Positions 51,589-60,213 of a stretch of 64,000 bases of DNA are shown here, piece by piece. The stretch comes from Leifsonia williamsii. GTDB lineage: Bacteria; Actinomycetota; Actinomycetes; Actinomycetales; Microbacteriaceae. Made by a program: the position numbers and the translations under genes. Numbering within the stretch: the first letter of the stretch is position 1; every line of letters begins with the position of its first letter. The DNA lies in assembly GCF_030433685.1 (NCBI RefSeq), contig NZ_JAROCF010000001.1, positions 3,348,001 through 3,412,000 on the forward strand, read 5' to 3'. The notes below the pieces were generated by a model. It saw only the letters and a list, made by a program, of their open reading frames with translations, had not been told where the DNA came from and did no database searches.

Positions 51589-51816
51589 TCACGGGCGGAC
51601 GCGGACGCTGCGCCCCTCGAAGGTGACGACGTCGCCGAGCTGCAGCTGGCGTCCGCGTCGGCGGTCGACCTCGCCGTTGACGCTCACGTAACCGTCGATG
51701 ATGGCCTCTTTGACGTTGCCGCCGGAGTCGAGGAGGCCCGCGAACTTCACGAACTGCCCGAGGCGGATGCCGTCGCCGCCGATGCTGACGTCCTCGATGG
51801 GAGCGGATTCGGTCAT
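51589..51816 (-). CDS. Small S4-domain RNA-binding protein
   Basis: A 75-residue protein that is nearly one S4 fold: IRLGQFVKFAGLLDSGGNVKEAIIDGYVSVNGE (core FVKFAGLLDSGG and VSVNGEVDRRRGRQL). It resembles YbcJ/RqcP-type ribosome-associated S4 proteins. The exact role is unknown. Confidence 0.88.
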   Translation of the reverse strand: MTESAPIEDVSIGGDGIRLGQFVKFAGLLDSGGNVKEAIIDGYVSVNGEVDRRRGRQLQLGDVVTFEGRSVRVRP

Positions 51817-51866
51817 TCCGAAATGCTAACGCTTGTCACTAGGTTGAGGGCGAGGGAGGCGACGGG

Positions 51867-52427
51867 ATGCGACCACTGCGCTATGCCATCAACGTCACGC
51901 TCGACGGCTGCGTCCACCACGAGGCGGGACTTCCTCCCGACGAGGAGTCGATGCGCTTCTGGACCGCGGAGATGGAGCGTGCCGATGCCCTGATCTTCGG
52001 CAGGACCACCTACGGCATGATGGAGGCCGCCTGGCGCCGCCCGCCCTCGGGCGAATGGCCCGAGTGGATGAGCGCGTCGGACATCCCCTTCGCCGAAGCC
52101 ATCGACGGCGCGAAGAAGCATGTCGTGTCGAGCACGTTGACGGAGGCCGACTGGAACGCCGAGCTGGTCCGCGGCGACCCGCGCGAGGCGATCGTGCGGC
52201 TCAAGCAGGAGCCGGGCGAAGGCCTCTTCGTCGGCGGGGTGACGCTCCCCCTCGCACTGGCGGAACAGGGTCTGATCGACGAGTACGTGTTCGTCGTGCA
52301 GCCGGTGCTCGTCGGCCACGGACCGCGGCTCCTCGACGGCTTGACGGAGCGCATCGAGCTGGAGCTCGTGGAGCGGGTGGAGTTCCGGTCAGGCGTCATC
52401 GCGCTGCGGTTCCGGCCGCGGGGCTAG
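51867..52427 (+). CDS. Dihydrofolate reductase-like / RibD C-terminal domain protein
   Basis: A 186-residue protein of the RibD C-terminal fold. RYAINVTLDGCVHH at the start, ALIFGRTTYGMMEAAW, and GEGLFVGGVTLPLALAEQGLIDEYVFVVQPVLVG (core LFVGGVTLPLALAEQGLIDE) are typical of the NADPH reductase family next to DHFR. The substrate is unknown. GGGAGG precedes ATG 51867, and TAGGTT at 51840 is a possible -10. Confidence 0.9.
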   Translation: MRPLRYAINVTLDGCVHHEAGLPPDEESMRFWTAEMERADALIFGRTTYGMMEAAWRRPPSGEWPEWMSASDIPFAEAIDGAKKHVVSSTLTEADWNAELVRGDPREAIVRLKQEPGEGLFVGGVTLPLALAEQGLIDEYVFVVQPVLVGHGPRLLDGLTERIELELVERVEFRSGVIALRFRPRG

Positions 52428-52450
52428 CCGACGACGCTTCGGTCACCCGG

Positions 52451-52525
52451 TGGTGCCCCTGGAGGGACTCGAACCCCCAACCGTTTCCTTAGGACGGAAC
52501 TGCTCTTCCATTGAGCTACAGAGGC
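52451..52525 (-). tRNA. tRNA-Arg (anticodon CCT)
   Basis: A 75-base cloverleaf with encoded CCA. The acceptor is GCCTCTG/CAGGGGC with a G-U pair; the D-arm is GCTC...GAGC, the anticodon loop GTCCTAA (CCT), and the T-arm GGGGGTTCGAGT. It reads AGG, a rare codon in this genome. Confidence 0.95.
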
Positions 52526-52550
52526 TGGCCCACCGAGTCTACAGGGGTGC

Positions 52551-53066
52551 TCAGCCGGCCAGTTGCAGCTGGTGGCGGCGCCAGGGGGTGGTGTACTCGT
52601 CCCACTGGGGCTCGTTCCAGCGGAGGCTGATCAGGGAGGCCATGTCGAGGTCGGGCTCACGCAGCTCGAAGGGGAGCTTCCAGCCGAGCTCTGCGAGCAG
52701 GGAGTCGGACTTGTGGTTGTTGCAGCGGAAGCACGCCACCACGACGTTGTCCCAGCTGTGCGTGCCGCCGCGGGCGCGCGGGACGACGTGGTCGAGGGTG
52801 TCGCCGTACTTGCCGCAGTAGGCGCAGACGTGGCCGTAGCGCTCGAGCGCGGACTTCCTGGTCAGGGGGATGCGGCGGCGGGGCACCTTGATGTACTGGT
52901 TCAGCAGCACGACGCTCGGCGCGTCCATCACGACGGACCGGCTGTGCAGCAGCGCACCCGATGCGGCGACGGTCGACGCCTTCCCCGACAGGACGAGGAG
53001 GATCGCGCGGCGCGTCGAGACGACGCCGAGCGGTTCGTAGCTCGCGTTGAGCACCAGTGTCTTCAT
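52551..53066 (-). CDS. HNH endonuclease
   Basis: A 171-residue HNH nuclease. Residues about 85-130 hold CAYCGKYGDTLDHVVPRARGG (core CAYCG and LDHVVP) and NVVVACFRCNNHKSD: a CxxC...CxxC zinc site with the catalytic DH. The N-terminal half begins KTLVLNASYEPLGV, conserved in a widespread actinobacterial family. The ATG at 53066 overlaps the stop of an upstream small frame in ATGA. The biological role is unknown. Confidence 0.9.
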   Translation of the reverse strand: MKTLVLNASYEPLGVVSTRRAILLVLSGKASTVAASGALLHSRSVVMDAPSVVLLNQYIKVPRRRIPLTRKSALERYGHVCAYCGKYGDTLDHVVPRARGGTHSWDNVVVACFRCNNHKSDSLLAELGWKLPFELREPDLDMASLISLRWNEPQWDEYTTPWRRHQLQLAG

Positions 53067-53302
53067 CTGCGACCTTCCGGGGAGGCTGGGCAAACAAAAA
53101 GGGCACTGTCCGTGCGGACAGCGCCCTGGATGGCGGCGGCATGGTGGTGGTGACGCACCACATGCTGGTGGAGGCAGGCCTCCACATGGTGACGGCAGGC
53201 GAGGTAGTCCTGCGGGCGACCGGCGGAGCCGTCGACCGGCCGGAGACCGCGCTCGGTCCGCGCGGTCACCCTGAGGGACCGAATCCGTGGCGTCTCGGCC
53301 AT
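53063..53302 (-). CDS. His-rich small reading frame upstream of, and coupled to, the HNH gene
   Basis: A 79-codon frame with a good GGAGGATCC ribosome site before ATG 53302. The middle has a run of histidines (CRHHVEACLHQH, VRHHHH), and its last codons pass through a terminator hairpin (53101-53126) before the stop overlaps the HNH start. No homologue is recognised. It may be a leader peptide controlling the nuclease, or a chance frame. Confidence 0.4.
   Translation of the reverse strand: MAETPRIRSLRVTARTERGLRPVDGSAGRPQDYLACRHHVEACLHQHVVRHHHHAAAIQGAVRTDSALFVCPASPEGRR
53091..53126 (-). terminator. Rho-independent terminator between His-rich frame and HNH gene
   Basis: Read on the minus strand: an 11-bp stem GGGCGCTGTCC / GGACAGTGCCC (one G-U pair) with a 4-base loop, then TTTTTGTTTG. 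It is the best T-tract terminator in the window, and it lies 25 bases before the HNH start inside the upstream frame. Confidence 0.8.
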
Positions 53303-53373
53303 CGGATCCTCCGATCTGCGCGGACGCGGGTGCGTCATGACGGGAGAGTCAGGGCATCAGAGTAACGCAGAAA

Positions 53374-53401
53374 CGGCGCGCCACCTATTCGTGGCGCGCC
53401 G
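53374..53401 (-). terminator. Terminator of the NlpC/P60 gene
   Basis: An 11-bp stem CGGCGCGCCAC / GTGGCGCGCCG with a 6-base loop, followed by TTTCTGCG on the minus strand, about 50 bases past the NlpC stop. Confidence 0.8.
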
Positions 53402-53451
53402 CTGCTGGTAGAGCGTCACCCGCTGTTCACCGCGGGTTCCTGCTCGGATCG

Positions 53452-54321
53452 TCAGATGCCGAGGCGGACGATGTAGTAGTCGCTGGTCCAGATGGGCCGG
53501 ATGGAGACCGACTTGCCCTCGGTCGGGGCATCGAGGATGTTGCCGTTGCCGGCGTAGAAGCCGTCGTGACCGGGCATGATCACGAGGTCTCCCGGCTGGG
53601 CGTCCTCGATGGAGATGCGGGTACCCGCGGCGGCCTGTCCCGACACGGAGTGCGGGAGCGAGATGCCGAACTGCGAGTAGACGAACATCACGTAGCCGGA
53701 GCAGTCGAAGCCGGCCGGGGTCGAGCCACCGTACACGTACGGGGTGCCGATGTACTGCTGGGCGACCGAGAAGACCGACGAGAGCGAGAAGTTCGGGTAC
53801 GCCGGGTTCGCCAGGAAGTCGGAGGCCGACGGGCCGGCGTAGCTGTTCGCGTAGTTGGTGAGCTGCACGGCGGCCTGCTGGCGGGCGGCCTCAGCGGCTG
53901 CTGCTGCAGCGGCGGCCGCGGCCTCGGCGGCCTTGCGCGACTGCAGCTCGGTCTCGCTGGTGGCGGAGGCCTCCTCGCGGTTGACCGCCGCGGAGGCGAC
54001 GCCGCCCACCTCGACGCTCTGCGACTGGGCCTTCTTCATGGTGTCGGAGGCGCTCGGGCCGAACCCGGCCTTCTCGGCGCCGTCCGGGTTGAACGCGAAG
54101 GCGGGGAGCGACATCGTGGCGATGAGGCCGGTGGCGACGGTCATGACGCCGACGTTGACGATCCAGCCGCCCTTCTTGCGGGCGGCTCCGCTCTTGCCGG
54201 CGGAGGGTGCGGGCTTCGCCGCCGCGGCGCTGCGCAGGGCGCGGCGGGAGGCGGGGGAAGCGGTTTCGAGAGATGTTTCGTTCGGGTGGTCCTGGGAACC
54301 GGGCGTGCCTGGGTTTGCCAA
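53452..54321 (-). CDS. Secreted NlpC/P60 peptidoglycan hydrolase
   Basis: A 289-residue enzyme cleaving peptide stems of peptidoglycan. A long basic N-terminus (1-52), an uncleaved anchor or signal helix (about 53-76), an Ala-rich coiled region (about 110-150) and a C-terminal NlpC/P60 domain: VAQQYIGTPYVYGGSTPAGFDCSGY (core AGFDCSGY with the nucleophile), LPHSVSGQA, and GHDGFYAG with His. TTG 54321 is supported by GGAGG eight bases upstream. A leader of about 145 bases precedes it. Confidence 0.9.
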   Translation of the reverse strand: MANPGTPGSQDHPNETSLETASPASRRALRSAAAAKPAPSAGKSGAARKKGGWIVNVGVMTVATGLIATMSLPAFAFNPDGAEKAGFGPSASDTMKKAQSQSVEVGGVASAAVNREEASATSETELQSRKAAEAAAAAAAAAAEAARQQAAVQLTNYANSYAGPSASDFLANPAYPNFSLSSVFSVAQQYIGTPYVYGGSTPAGFDCSGYVMFVYSQFGISLPHSVSGQAAAGTRISIEDAQPGDLVIMPGHDGFYAGNGNILDAPTEGKSVSIRPIWTSDYYIVRLGI

Positions 54322-54477
54322 GGTGCGACCTCCAGCGCTCCGGCAGCACTAGGGAGCTGCCCCCGTCCGCATGCATCGGCTTCGGCGTCCGACCGGGAGA
54401 CGGGTTCAGGGGGTTGGAGCGTCCCGGACGGGGTCCTGGTGGGCCGGCTTCTGGCCCGTTCGGACTACCCGAGCCTA
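54322..54477 (-). promoter_or_regulatory. Long structured 5' leader of the NlpC/P60 gene, possible riboswitch
   Basis: A TAGGCT -10 box (54472-54477 on the minus strand) places the start near 54466, giving about 145 untranslated bases rich in short complementary GC stretches and with the motif CGCCGAAGCCG. Cell-wall hydrolase genes of actinobacteria often carry c-di-AMP (ydaO-type) riboswitches; the match here is only partial (no GGGGUGAA element seen), so the class is unproven. The rest of the gap to 54538 has an A/T-rich patch but no gene. Confidence 0.4.
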
Positions 54478-54538
54478 AGGGACGACCCGGGCTTTGTCAC
54501 ATCTTTTCGCGAGTTTTTTAACGAATCGGTAACGGCGT

Positions 54539-55231
54539 TCAGGCGTCGACGAAGATGTGCGCCGCCAGCTCGTTGGGCAGCTCGAGGCCCGTCTCGAAGC
54601 CGTCGATCTGCACGGCGACGTATGATCCGGCGGGAGAGAAAGTGCCGGTCGAGCCGGGAAAAACGCCGGCCTGCTTGAGCTGGAGGAGCAGCTCGGGGTC
54701 GACCTGCGCCGGCTCGCCCAGGCGGCGGATCCTGGCAGTCACCCCGGAATCAGCGCCGCGGACCACGTCGACGAGGTTCACGAGATTCTCAGTGGTCGTG
54801 GAGGGGTCCTGCGCGCCCAGCTCGCCCAGTCCGGGGATGGGGTTGCCGTACGGCGACTCCGTCGGGTGCCCGAGCATGGTGATCAGCTTGCGCTCGACCT
54901 GCTCGCTCATCACGTGCTCCCAGCGGCACGCCTCCTCGTGGACGTACTCCCACTCGAGCTCGATGACATCGCTCAGGAGCCGCTCGGCGAGGCGGTGCTT
55001 GCGCATGACGTGGACGGCCTTGCGGCGGCCGTCGTCGGTGAGCTCGAGGTGCCGGTCGCCCGAGACGACGACGAGCCCGTCGCGCTCCATGCGCCCGACG
55101 GTCTGCGAGACGGTGGGGCCGGAGTGACCGAGTCGCTCGGAGATGCGGGCGCGCAGGGGGACGATGTTGTCCTCCTCGAGCTCCAGAATGGTGCGAAGGT
55201 ACATCTCCGTCGTGTCGATCAGATCGGTCAT
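54539..55231 (-). CDS. DtxR/IdeR-family metal-dependent repressor
   Basis: A 230-residue regulator: N-terminal winged helix (DTTEMYLRTILELEE, ISERLGHSGPTVSQTVGRME, about 25-50), metal and dimer domain (KHRLAERLLSDVIELEWEYVHEEACRWEHVMS, with the Cys-Glu-His metal residues in the core EEACRWEHVMS), and a C-terminal SH3-like domain. It represses iron- or manganese-uptake genes with Fe or Mn bound. GGAGGGACTC precedes ATG 55231. No uptake genes are near. Divergent from serC. Confidence 0.92.
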   Translation of the reverse strand: MTDLIDTTEMYLRTILELEEDNIVPLRARISERLGHSGPTVSQTVGRMERDGLVVVSGDRHLELTDDGRRKAVHVMRKHRLAERLLSDVIELEWEYVHEEACRWEHVMSEQVERKLITMLGHPTESPYGNPIPGLGELGAQDPSTTTENLVNLVDVVRGADSGVTARIRRLGEPAQVDPELLLQLKQAGVFPGSTGTFSPAGSYVAVQIDGFETGLELPNELAAHIFVDA

Positions 55232-55233
55232 GA

Positions 55234-56475
<1,242 letters not shown>

Positions 56476-56486
56476 GCGGAGCCGGC

Positions 56487-56723
56487 GTGCGCCTCTGGCT
56501 CCGCGACGACGAGCGCCGGCCGGACCCGGTGCCGGTCGCGACCGACGACCGGGCGGCCGTGCTCGCCGGCCTAGCGCTGTGGGTCGTCGCCCTCGTCGTC
56601 GTGCTGATCGTCGCCGGCGCCCTCGGAGCCGCTCTCGGCCTCTGGCTCTGGACCATCGGCGTCGGCATCGCCCTCGGGCTCGTCGGACTCGTCTACCTCG
56701 GAGTCGCCCGGCGCCGAGGCTGA
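56487..56723 (+). CDS. DUF2530 membrane protein
   Basis: A 78-residue protein: RLWLRDDERRPDPVPVATDD is the family N-terminus, followed by two membrane segments (about 27-47 and 51-71) and VARRRG. GTG 56487, 11 bases after serC, so probably co-transcribed. It overlaps the acidic 3' end of the convergent DUF3027 gene by 153 bases. The function is unknown. Confidence 0.82.
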   Translation: MRLWLRDDERRPDPVPVATDDRAAVLAGLALWVVALVVVLIVAGALGAALGLWLWTIGVGIALGLVGLVYLGVARRRG

Positions 56724-57473
56724 GTCGTCGGCGTCGTCCTGGTCGTCTTCGTCGTCGGCATCGGCGAGGGCCGCCTCCTCCTCCGCCGCGAGGTCGAGCG
56801 TGACGTCGGTGTCGGCATCGGAGTCGACGCCGTCGAGCTCGACCGCGTCGATGTCGACGCCGTCGACGTCGTCGTCGAGGTGGAGGTCGTGCACCTCATC
56901 GTCCTCGTCGTCGTCGAAGTCGTCGTCATCGTCGTCCGAGTCGTCGTCATCGTCGGAGTCGTCGTCCGAGTCGTCGTCATCGTCGGCGTCGTCATCGTCG
57001 TCCGAGCCGTCGTCGTCGTCGGAGTCGTCGTCGTCCGAGTCCTCCTCGTCGTCATCCGACTCGTCCTCGTCGTCATCGGACTCGTCGTCATCGGACTCGT
57101 CGTCCTCGGACTCGTCGTCCTCCTCCGACTCCTCCCCCGCCTCCGCGGCCAGCGCCTCCTGCGCCGCCTGGTACTCGGCGAGACGCTCGGACCACGGCAC
57201 CCACTCGGGAGCGAGGAGCGCGTCGTCGCCGGGCATCAGCTCGACCTCGAGCACGGTCGGCGCCGCGTCCTCCTCGGCGCGGCCGACCGTCACGGTCCAG
57301 CGCCACCCGGGGTAGCCGGGCAGGCGGCTCTCGAACAACAGCGAGACGACGCCATCGCCCTCGACCACATGGCCGAGCGGCTCGCCGATCGAGGACGCGG
57401 GCGTGATCTCCTGCAGCGCCTCGCGGGCGAGCGGGGCGGCGGCGAGGAGGTCCGCGATGTCGTTGTCAGGCAT
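56571..57473 (-). CDS. DUF3027 protein with long acidic repetitive tail
   Basis: A 300-residue protein. Residues about 10-115 form the DUF3027 domain (AREALQEITPASSIGEPLG, GYPGWRWTVTVGRA, ELMPGDDALLAPEWVPWSERL, each typical). The rest is a low-complexity tail of Asp/Ser/Glu repeats (DDDESDDD and the like), certainly disordered. ATG 57473 overlaps the cold-shock gene stop by eight bases. The tail runs 153 bases into the DUF2530 gene on the other strand. The function is unknown. Confidence 0.85.
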   Translation of the reverse strand: MPDNDIADLLAAAPLAREALQEITPASSIGEPLGHVVEGDGVVSLLFESRLPGYPGWRWTVTVGRAEEDAAPTVLEVELMPGDDALLAPEWVPWSERLAEYQAAQEALAAEAGEESEEDDESEDDESDDDESDDDEDESDDDEEDSDDDDSDDDDGSDDDDDADDDDDSDDDSDDDDDSDDDDDDFDDDEDDEVHDLHLDDDVDGVDIDAVELDGVDSDADTDVTLDLAAEEEAALADADDEDDQDDADDSASAPGDSEVDESDEPEGDADADGPEPEAESGSEGAGDDQHDDEGDDPQR

Positions 57474-57846
57474 CCAGCTCGTCCGCGACGCGGCGGAGCA
57501 CGGCGGCGATCTTGGCGCCGTGCTGCTTGTCCGGGTACTTGCCGCGGCGCAGGTTGGCGCCGACGCCGTCGAGGAGCTTGACCAGGTCCTCCACGATGAT
57601 CGCCATGTCGTCCGCCGACTTGCGCTTGAGCTTCACCAGGCTCGGGGGAGCCTCCAGCACCCGCACCGACAGCGCCTGCGCGCCGCGCTTGCCGTCGGCG
57701 ATGCCGAACTCGAGGCGGGTCCCCGCCTTCACGACGGCTCCGGCGGGGATCGCCGAGGCGTGCAGGAAGACCTCCTGGCCGTCATCGGAGCTGATGAAGC
57801 CGAAGCCCTTCTCGTCGTCGTAGAACTTGACCTTGCCGGTTGGCAT
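57466..57846 (-). CDS. Cold-shock-domain protein with C-terminal extension
   Basis: A 126-residue nucleic-acid-binding protein. The cold-shock domain (1-65) has KGFGFI (RNP1) and VFLHAS (RNP2). A basic, helical extension of about 60 residues follows (KLKRKSADDMAII, ANLRRGKYPDKQHG), as in a branch of actinobacterial CspA-like proteins. Upstream of and overlapping DUF3027, a known neighbour. Divergent from a small membrane-protein gene. Confidence 0.92.
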   Translation of the reverse strand: MPTGKVKFYDDEKGFGFISSDDGQEVFLHASAIPAGAVVKAGTRLEFGIADGKRGAQALSVRVLEAPPSLVKLKRKSADDMAIIVEDLVKLLDGVGANLRRGKYPDKQHGAKIAAVLRRVADELDA

Positions 57847-57902
57847 GGGAACCTCACTTCACATGGGGGATCGAATGACCAACCTCAATTATCCTTGATT
57901 CC

Positions 57903-58202
57903 GTGACCCAGCAGACCCCGTCTCCGACATCGCGGCTCCAGCGCGTCCTCTCCTACATCGCGGCCGCGCTCGTGATCGTCTCCCTGGTCTGCATCGCGGC
58001 CATCCTGATCGGCACGGCCGTGAACGGTTTCGCCCAGCAGAGCTCCGGGCAGGGCCTGTGGCCGGCCGTGTTCACCTTCCCGCTGATCGCACTGCCGATC
58101 GCGTTCGTGCTGATCATCGTGTTGATCATCGTGAGCGGTCGTCAGCGCAGCCGGGCCGCCAAGGAGGCGGCGGGCCGGACGACCGGCAAGGGGCGCCGCT
58201 AG
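57903..58202 (+). CDS. Small two-TM membrane protein, unknown
   Basis: A 99-residue protein with two membrane helices (about 16-40 and 54-78) and a basic tail (RQRSRAAKEAAGRTTGKGRR, read as several short basic runs). GTG 57903 follows TATCCT by seven bases (leaderless). Homologues are sometimes mislabelled as transporter subunits; no ATPase motif is present. Confidence 0.75.
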   Translation: MTQQTPSPTSRLQRVLSYIAAALVIVSLVCIAAILIGTAVNGFAQQSSGQGLWPAVFTFPLIALPIAFVLIIVLIIVSGRQRSRAAKEAAGRTTGKGRR

Positions 58203-58228
58203 TCCCCGCGGTGAGCCGGACCGGCGCG

Positions 58229-60166
58229 ATGACGACGACGCTCGCCCTGGCCTCGCGGCTGCGGGCGATGCGCGACGACGACCTGCTGGCCGGGTTGCAC
58301 GCGCGCAGCTACCGCCGTGCCGGCGTCTCCGACTTCTTCGACCTCGCCGAGGCGCTGCTCGACGCCGACGCCGTGCAGGAGGCGCTGCTCCGGCTCGACC
58401 GCATCGAGCTCGCGGCGCTGGTGGCCCTCGGCCGGGCCGATGTGCCCCTCGGCCCGGGTGCGGTCGCCGAGACTCTGCGCGGTCATGCCGCGACGGCGGA
58501 GGTTCCACGGGAGCGCGTGGAGGCCGCGGTCGCGCTGCTCACCGACCGGCTGCTGGTGCAACCCGCCGACGAGGGGGCGCCCGGCGACGCCGCGGTCGCG
58601 CCGTACGACGCGGTGATCGCGCGACTGGAGGCGTGGGAGGCGGGCGGCCTGCCCTCCCCCGACGCGCTCCTCGACACGGCGCCGCCGGATCCCGACCCTG
58701 CCGCGGACGCCACCCGGGAGGCGGGCGATCGTGCCGCGGGTGACCGCCTCGCGGCGGAGCGCGCCTTCGAGGCGGTGACCGCCGTCTCCGAGCTGCTGGC
58801 GGAGCTCTCCCGCGAGGGCGCGCGCGAGCTGCAGAAGGGCGGCCTCGCGCTGCCGGCGGCCAAGCGGCTCGCGGAGGCGCTGGCCGTCGACCAGGCCGCC
58901 GTGCCGGTGGTGATGAGCGTCGCCTCGCGCGCCGGGCTGATCGCGATCGAGGACGCGGCCTGGCTGCCGACGGAGGGTGCACGCGGCTGGCTGCGCGGCG
59001 CGACCCCCGAGCGGTGGCAGCGCCTCGCGGACGCGTGGCTCGCGACGCTCCCGGGCGACGTGCGCACGCTCCTGGAGGCGCACGCCGCCGACCGCTGGGG
59101 CGCCGCGCTGCGCGAGCACGCCGCCTGGCTGCACCCGGGATCGCCGCGGGAGGCGCAGCAGCGGCTCGACGCGCGGCTCCGCGACGCTTTGTGGCTGGGA
59201 CTCGCGACGACGGACGCCGCTCCGGGCGGCCCGACGGGGGCGGCACGCACCGCGCCGTCGCGCGACCTGACACCGAGCACGCCGGGCACGGCCCTCCTCC
59301 GCGACGGGAGCGACGCCGCCCGCGCCGCCCTCGCTCCGCTGTTCCCGGGCGAGGTCGACCGGGTGTACCTGCAGCACGACCTCACCATCGTCTCCCCGGG
59401 GCCGCTCGCCCCCGCCATCGAGTCGCGCCTGCGAGGCATGGCCGACATCGAGAGCCGGGCGCTCGCCTCCACGTTCCGCCTCTCCCCCGCCTCGGTCGAC
59501 CGCGCGCTGACGGCCGGGGAGACGGCGGAGGGAATCCGTGCGTTCCTGACGGAGATCTCGCTGACCGGGCTGCCGCAGCCGATCGAGTATGTGATCACCG
59601 ACGCCGCCGACCGGCACGGACGCGTGCGGGTGCGCGACGCAACGGGCGACGGTGTGCGATCGGCGGTCCGGTCGCCGGATGCGACGCTGCTGCGCACGAT
59701 CGAGGTCGACCAGTCGCTCGCGGCGCTGCGGCTCGTGCGGTCGGGCGAGTCGCTGGTGAGCCGCTTCGCGCGGGATGTGGTGTTCTGGGCGCTGGCCGAC
59801 GCCCGCTACCCGGTGCTCGCCGAGGACGCCGCCGGCCGGCCGGTACCGCTGCGGCGCAACCGCGTCGCTCACCCGCGACCCGCCTCCGGCCGCGACCAGG
59901 ATGCGGAGCTGATCGCCCGGCTGCGCGAGCACGGCTCCGCGGGCGGTGACGACGCGGGCGAATGGCTCGCCCGCCAGCTCGACCAGGCCGTGCGCGCCCG
60001 CCAGACCGTGGTCGTCCAGGTCGCGATGCCGGACGGCCGCACGCTCGACCTGGTGCTCGAGCCGACCGGCGTGGGCGGCGGGAGGCTGCGCGGCCGCGAC
60101 CGCACCGCCGACGTCGAGCGCACGGTGCCGCTGTCGAGCGTGCGCGGGGTGCGGCCGGCGGACTGA
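58229..60166 (+). CDS. Helicase-associated-domain protein (partner of XPB-like helicase)
   Basis: A 645-residue protein, largely helical winged-helix repeats, matching the helicase-associated/XPB N-terminal-like family that precedes XPB helicases in actinobacteria. Signatures are LASRLRAMRDDDLLAGLHAR, HDLTIVSPGPL, ESRALASTFRLSPAS and FLTEISLTGLPQPIEYVI (cores given). Start either ATG 58229 or GTG 58211. It probably works with the following helicase in DNA repair or transcription; 47 bases separate them. Confidence 0.85.
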   Translation: MTTTLALASRLRAMRDDDLLAGLHARSYRRAGVSDFFDLAEALLDADAVQEALLRLDRIELAALVALGRADVPLGPGAVAETLRGHAATAEVPRERVEAAVALLTDRLLVQPADEGAPGDAAVAPYDAVIARLEAWEAGGLPSPDALLDTAPPDPDPAADATREAGDRAAGDRLAAERAFEAVTAVSELLAELSREGARELQKGGLALPAAKRLAEALAVDQAAVPVVMSVASRAGLIAIEDAAWLPTEGARGWLRGATPERWQRLADAWLATLPGDVRTLLEAHAADRWGAALREHAAWLHPGSPREAQQRLDARLRDALWLGLATTDAAPGGPTGAARTAPSRDLTPSTPGTALLRDGSDAARAALAPLFPGEVDRVYLQHDLTIVSPGPLAPAIESRLRGMADIESRALASTFRLSPASVDRALTAGETAEGIRAFLTEISLTGLPQPIEYVITDAADRHGRVRVRDATGDGVRSAVRSPDATLLRTIEVDQSLAALRLVRSGESLVSRFARDVVFWALADARYPVLAEDAAGRPVPLRRNRVAHPRPASGRDQDAELIARLREHGSAGGDDAGEWLARQLDQAVRARQTVVVQVAMPDGRTLDLVLEPTGVGGGRLRGRDRTADVERTVPLSSVRGVRPAD

Positions 60167-60213
60167 CGCCGCGCCCAGGCTGCTGACACCCGCGCGGCGT
60201 AGACTCGCCTGTT

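Noticed and set aside
53063..53302. Classical histidine-operon attenuator
   Set aside because: No histidine biosynthesis gene follows; only the leader-like architecture is kept as a finding.
56800..57315. Plus-strand Ser-rich frame opposite the DUF3027 tail
   Set aside because: It is the complement of GAC/GAT repeats; no ribosome site or domain, and the minus strand carries DUF3027.
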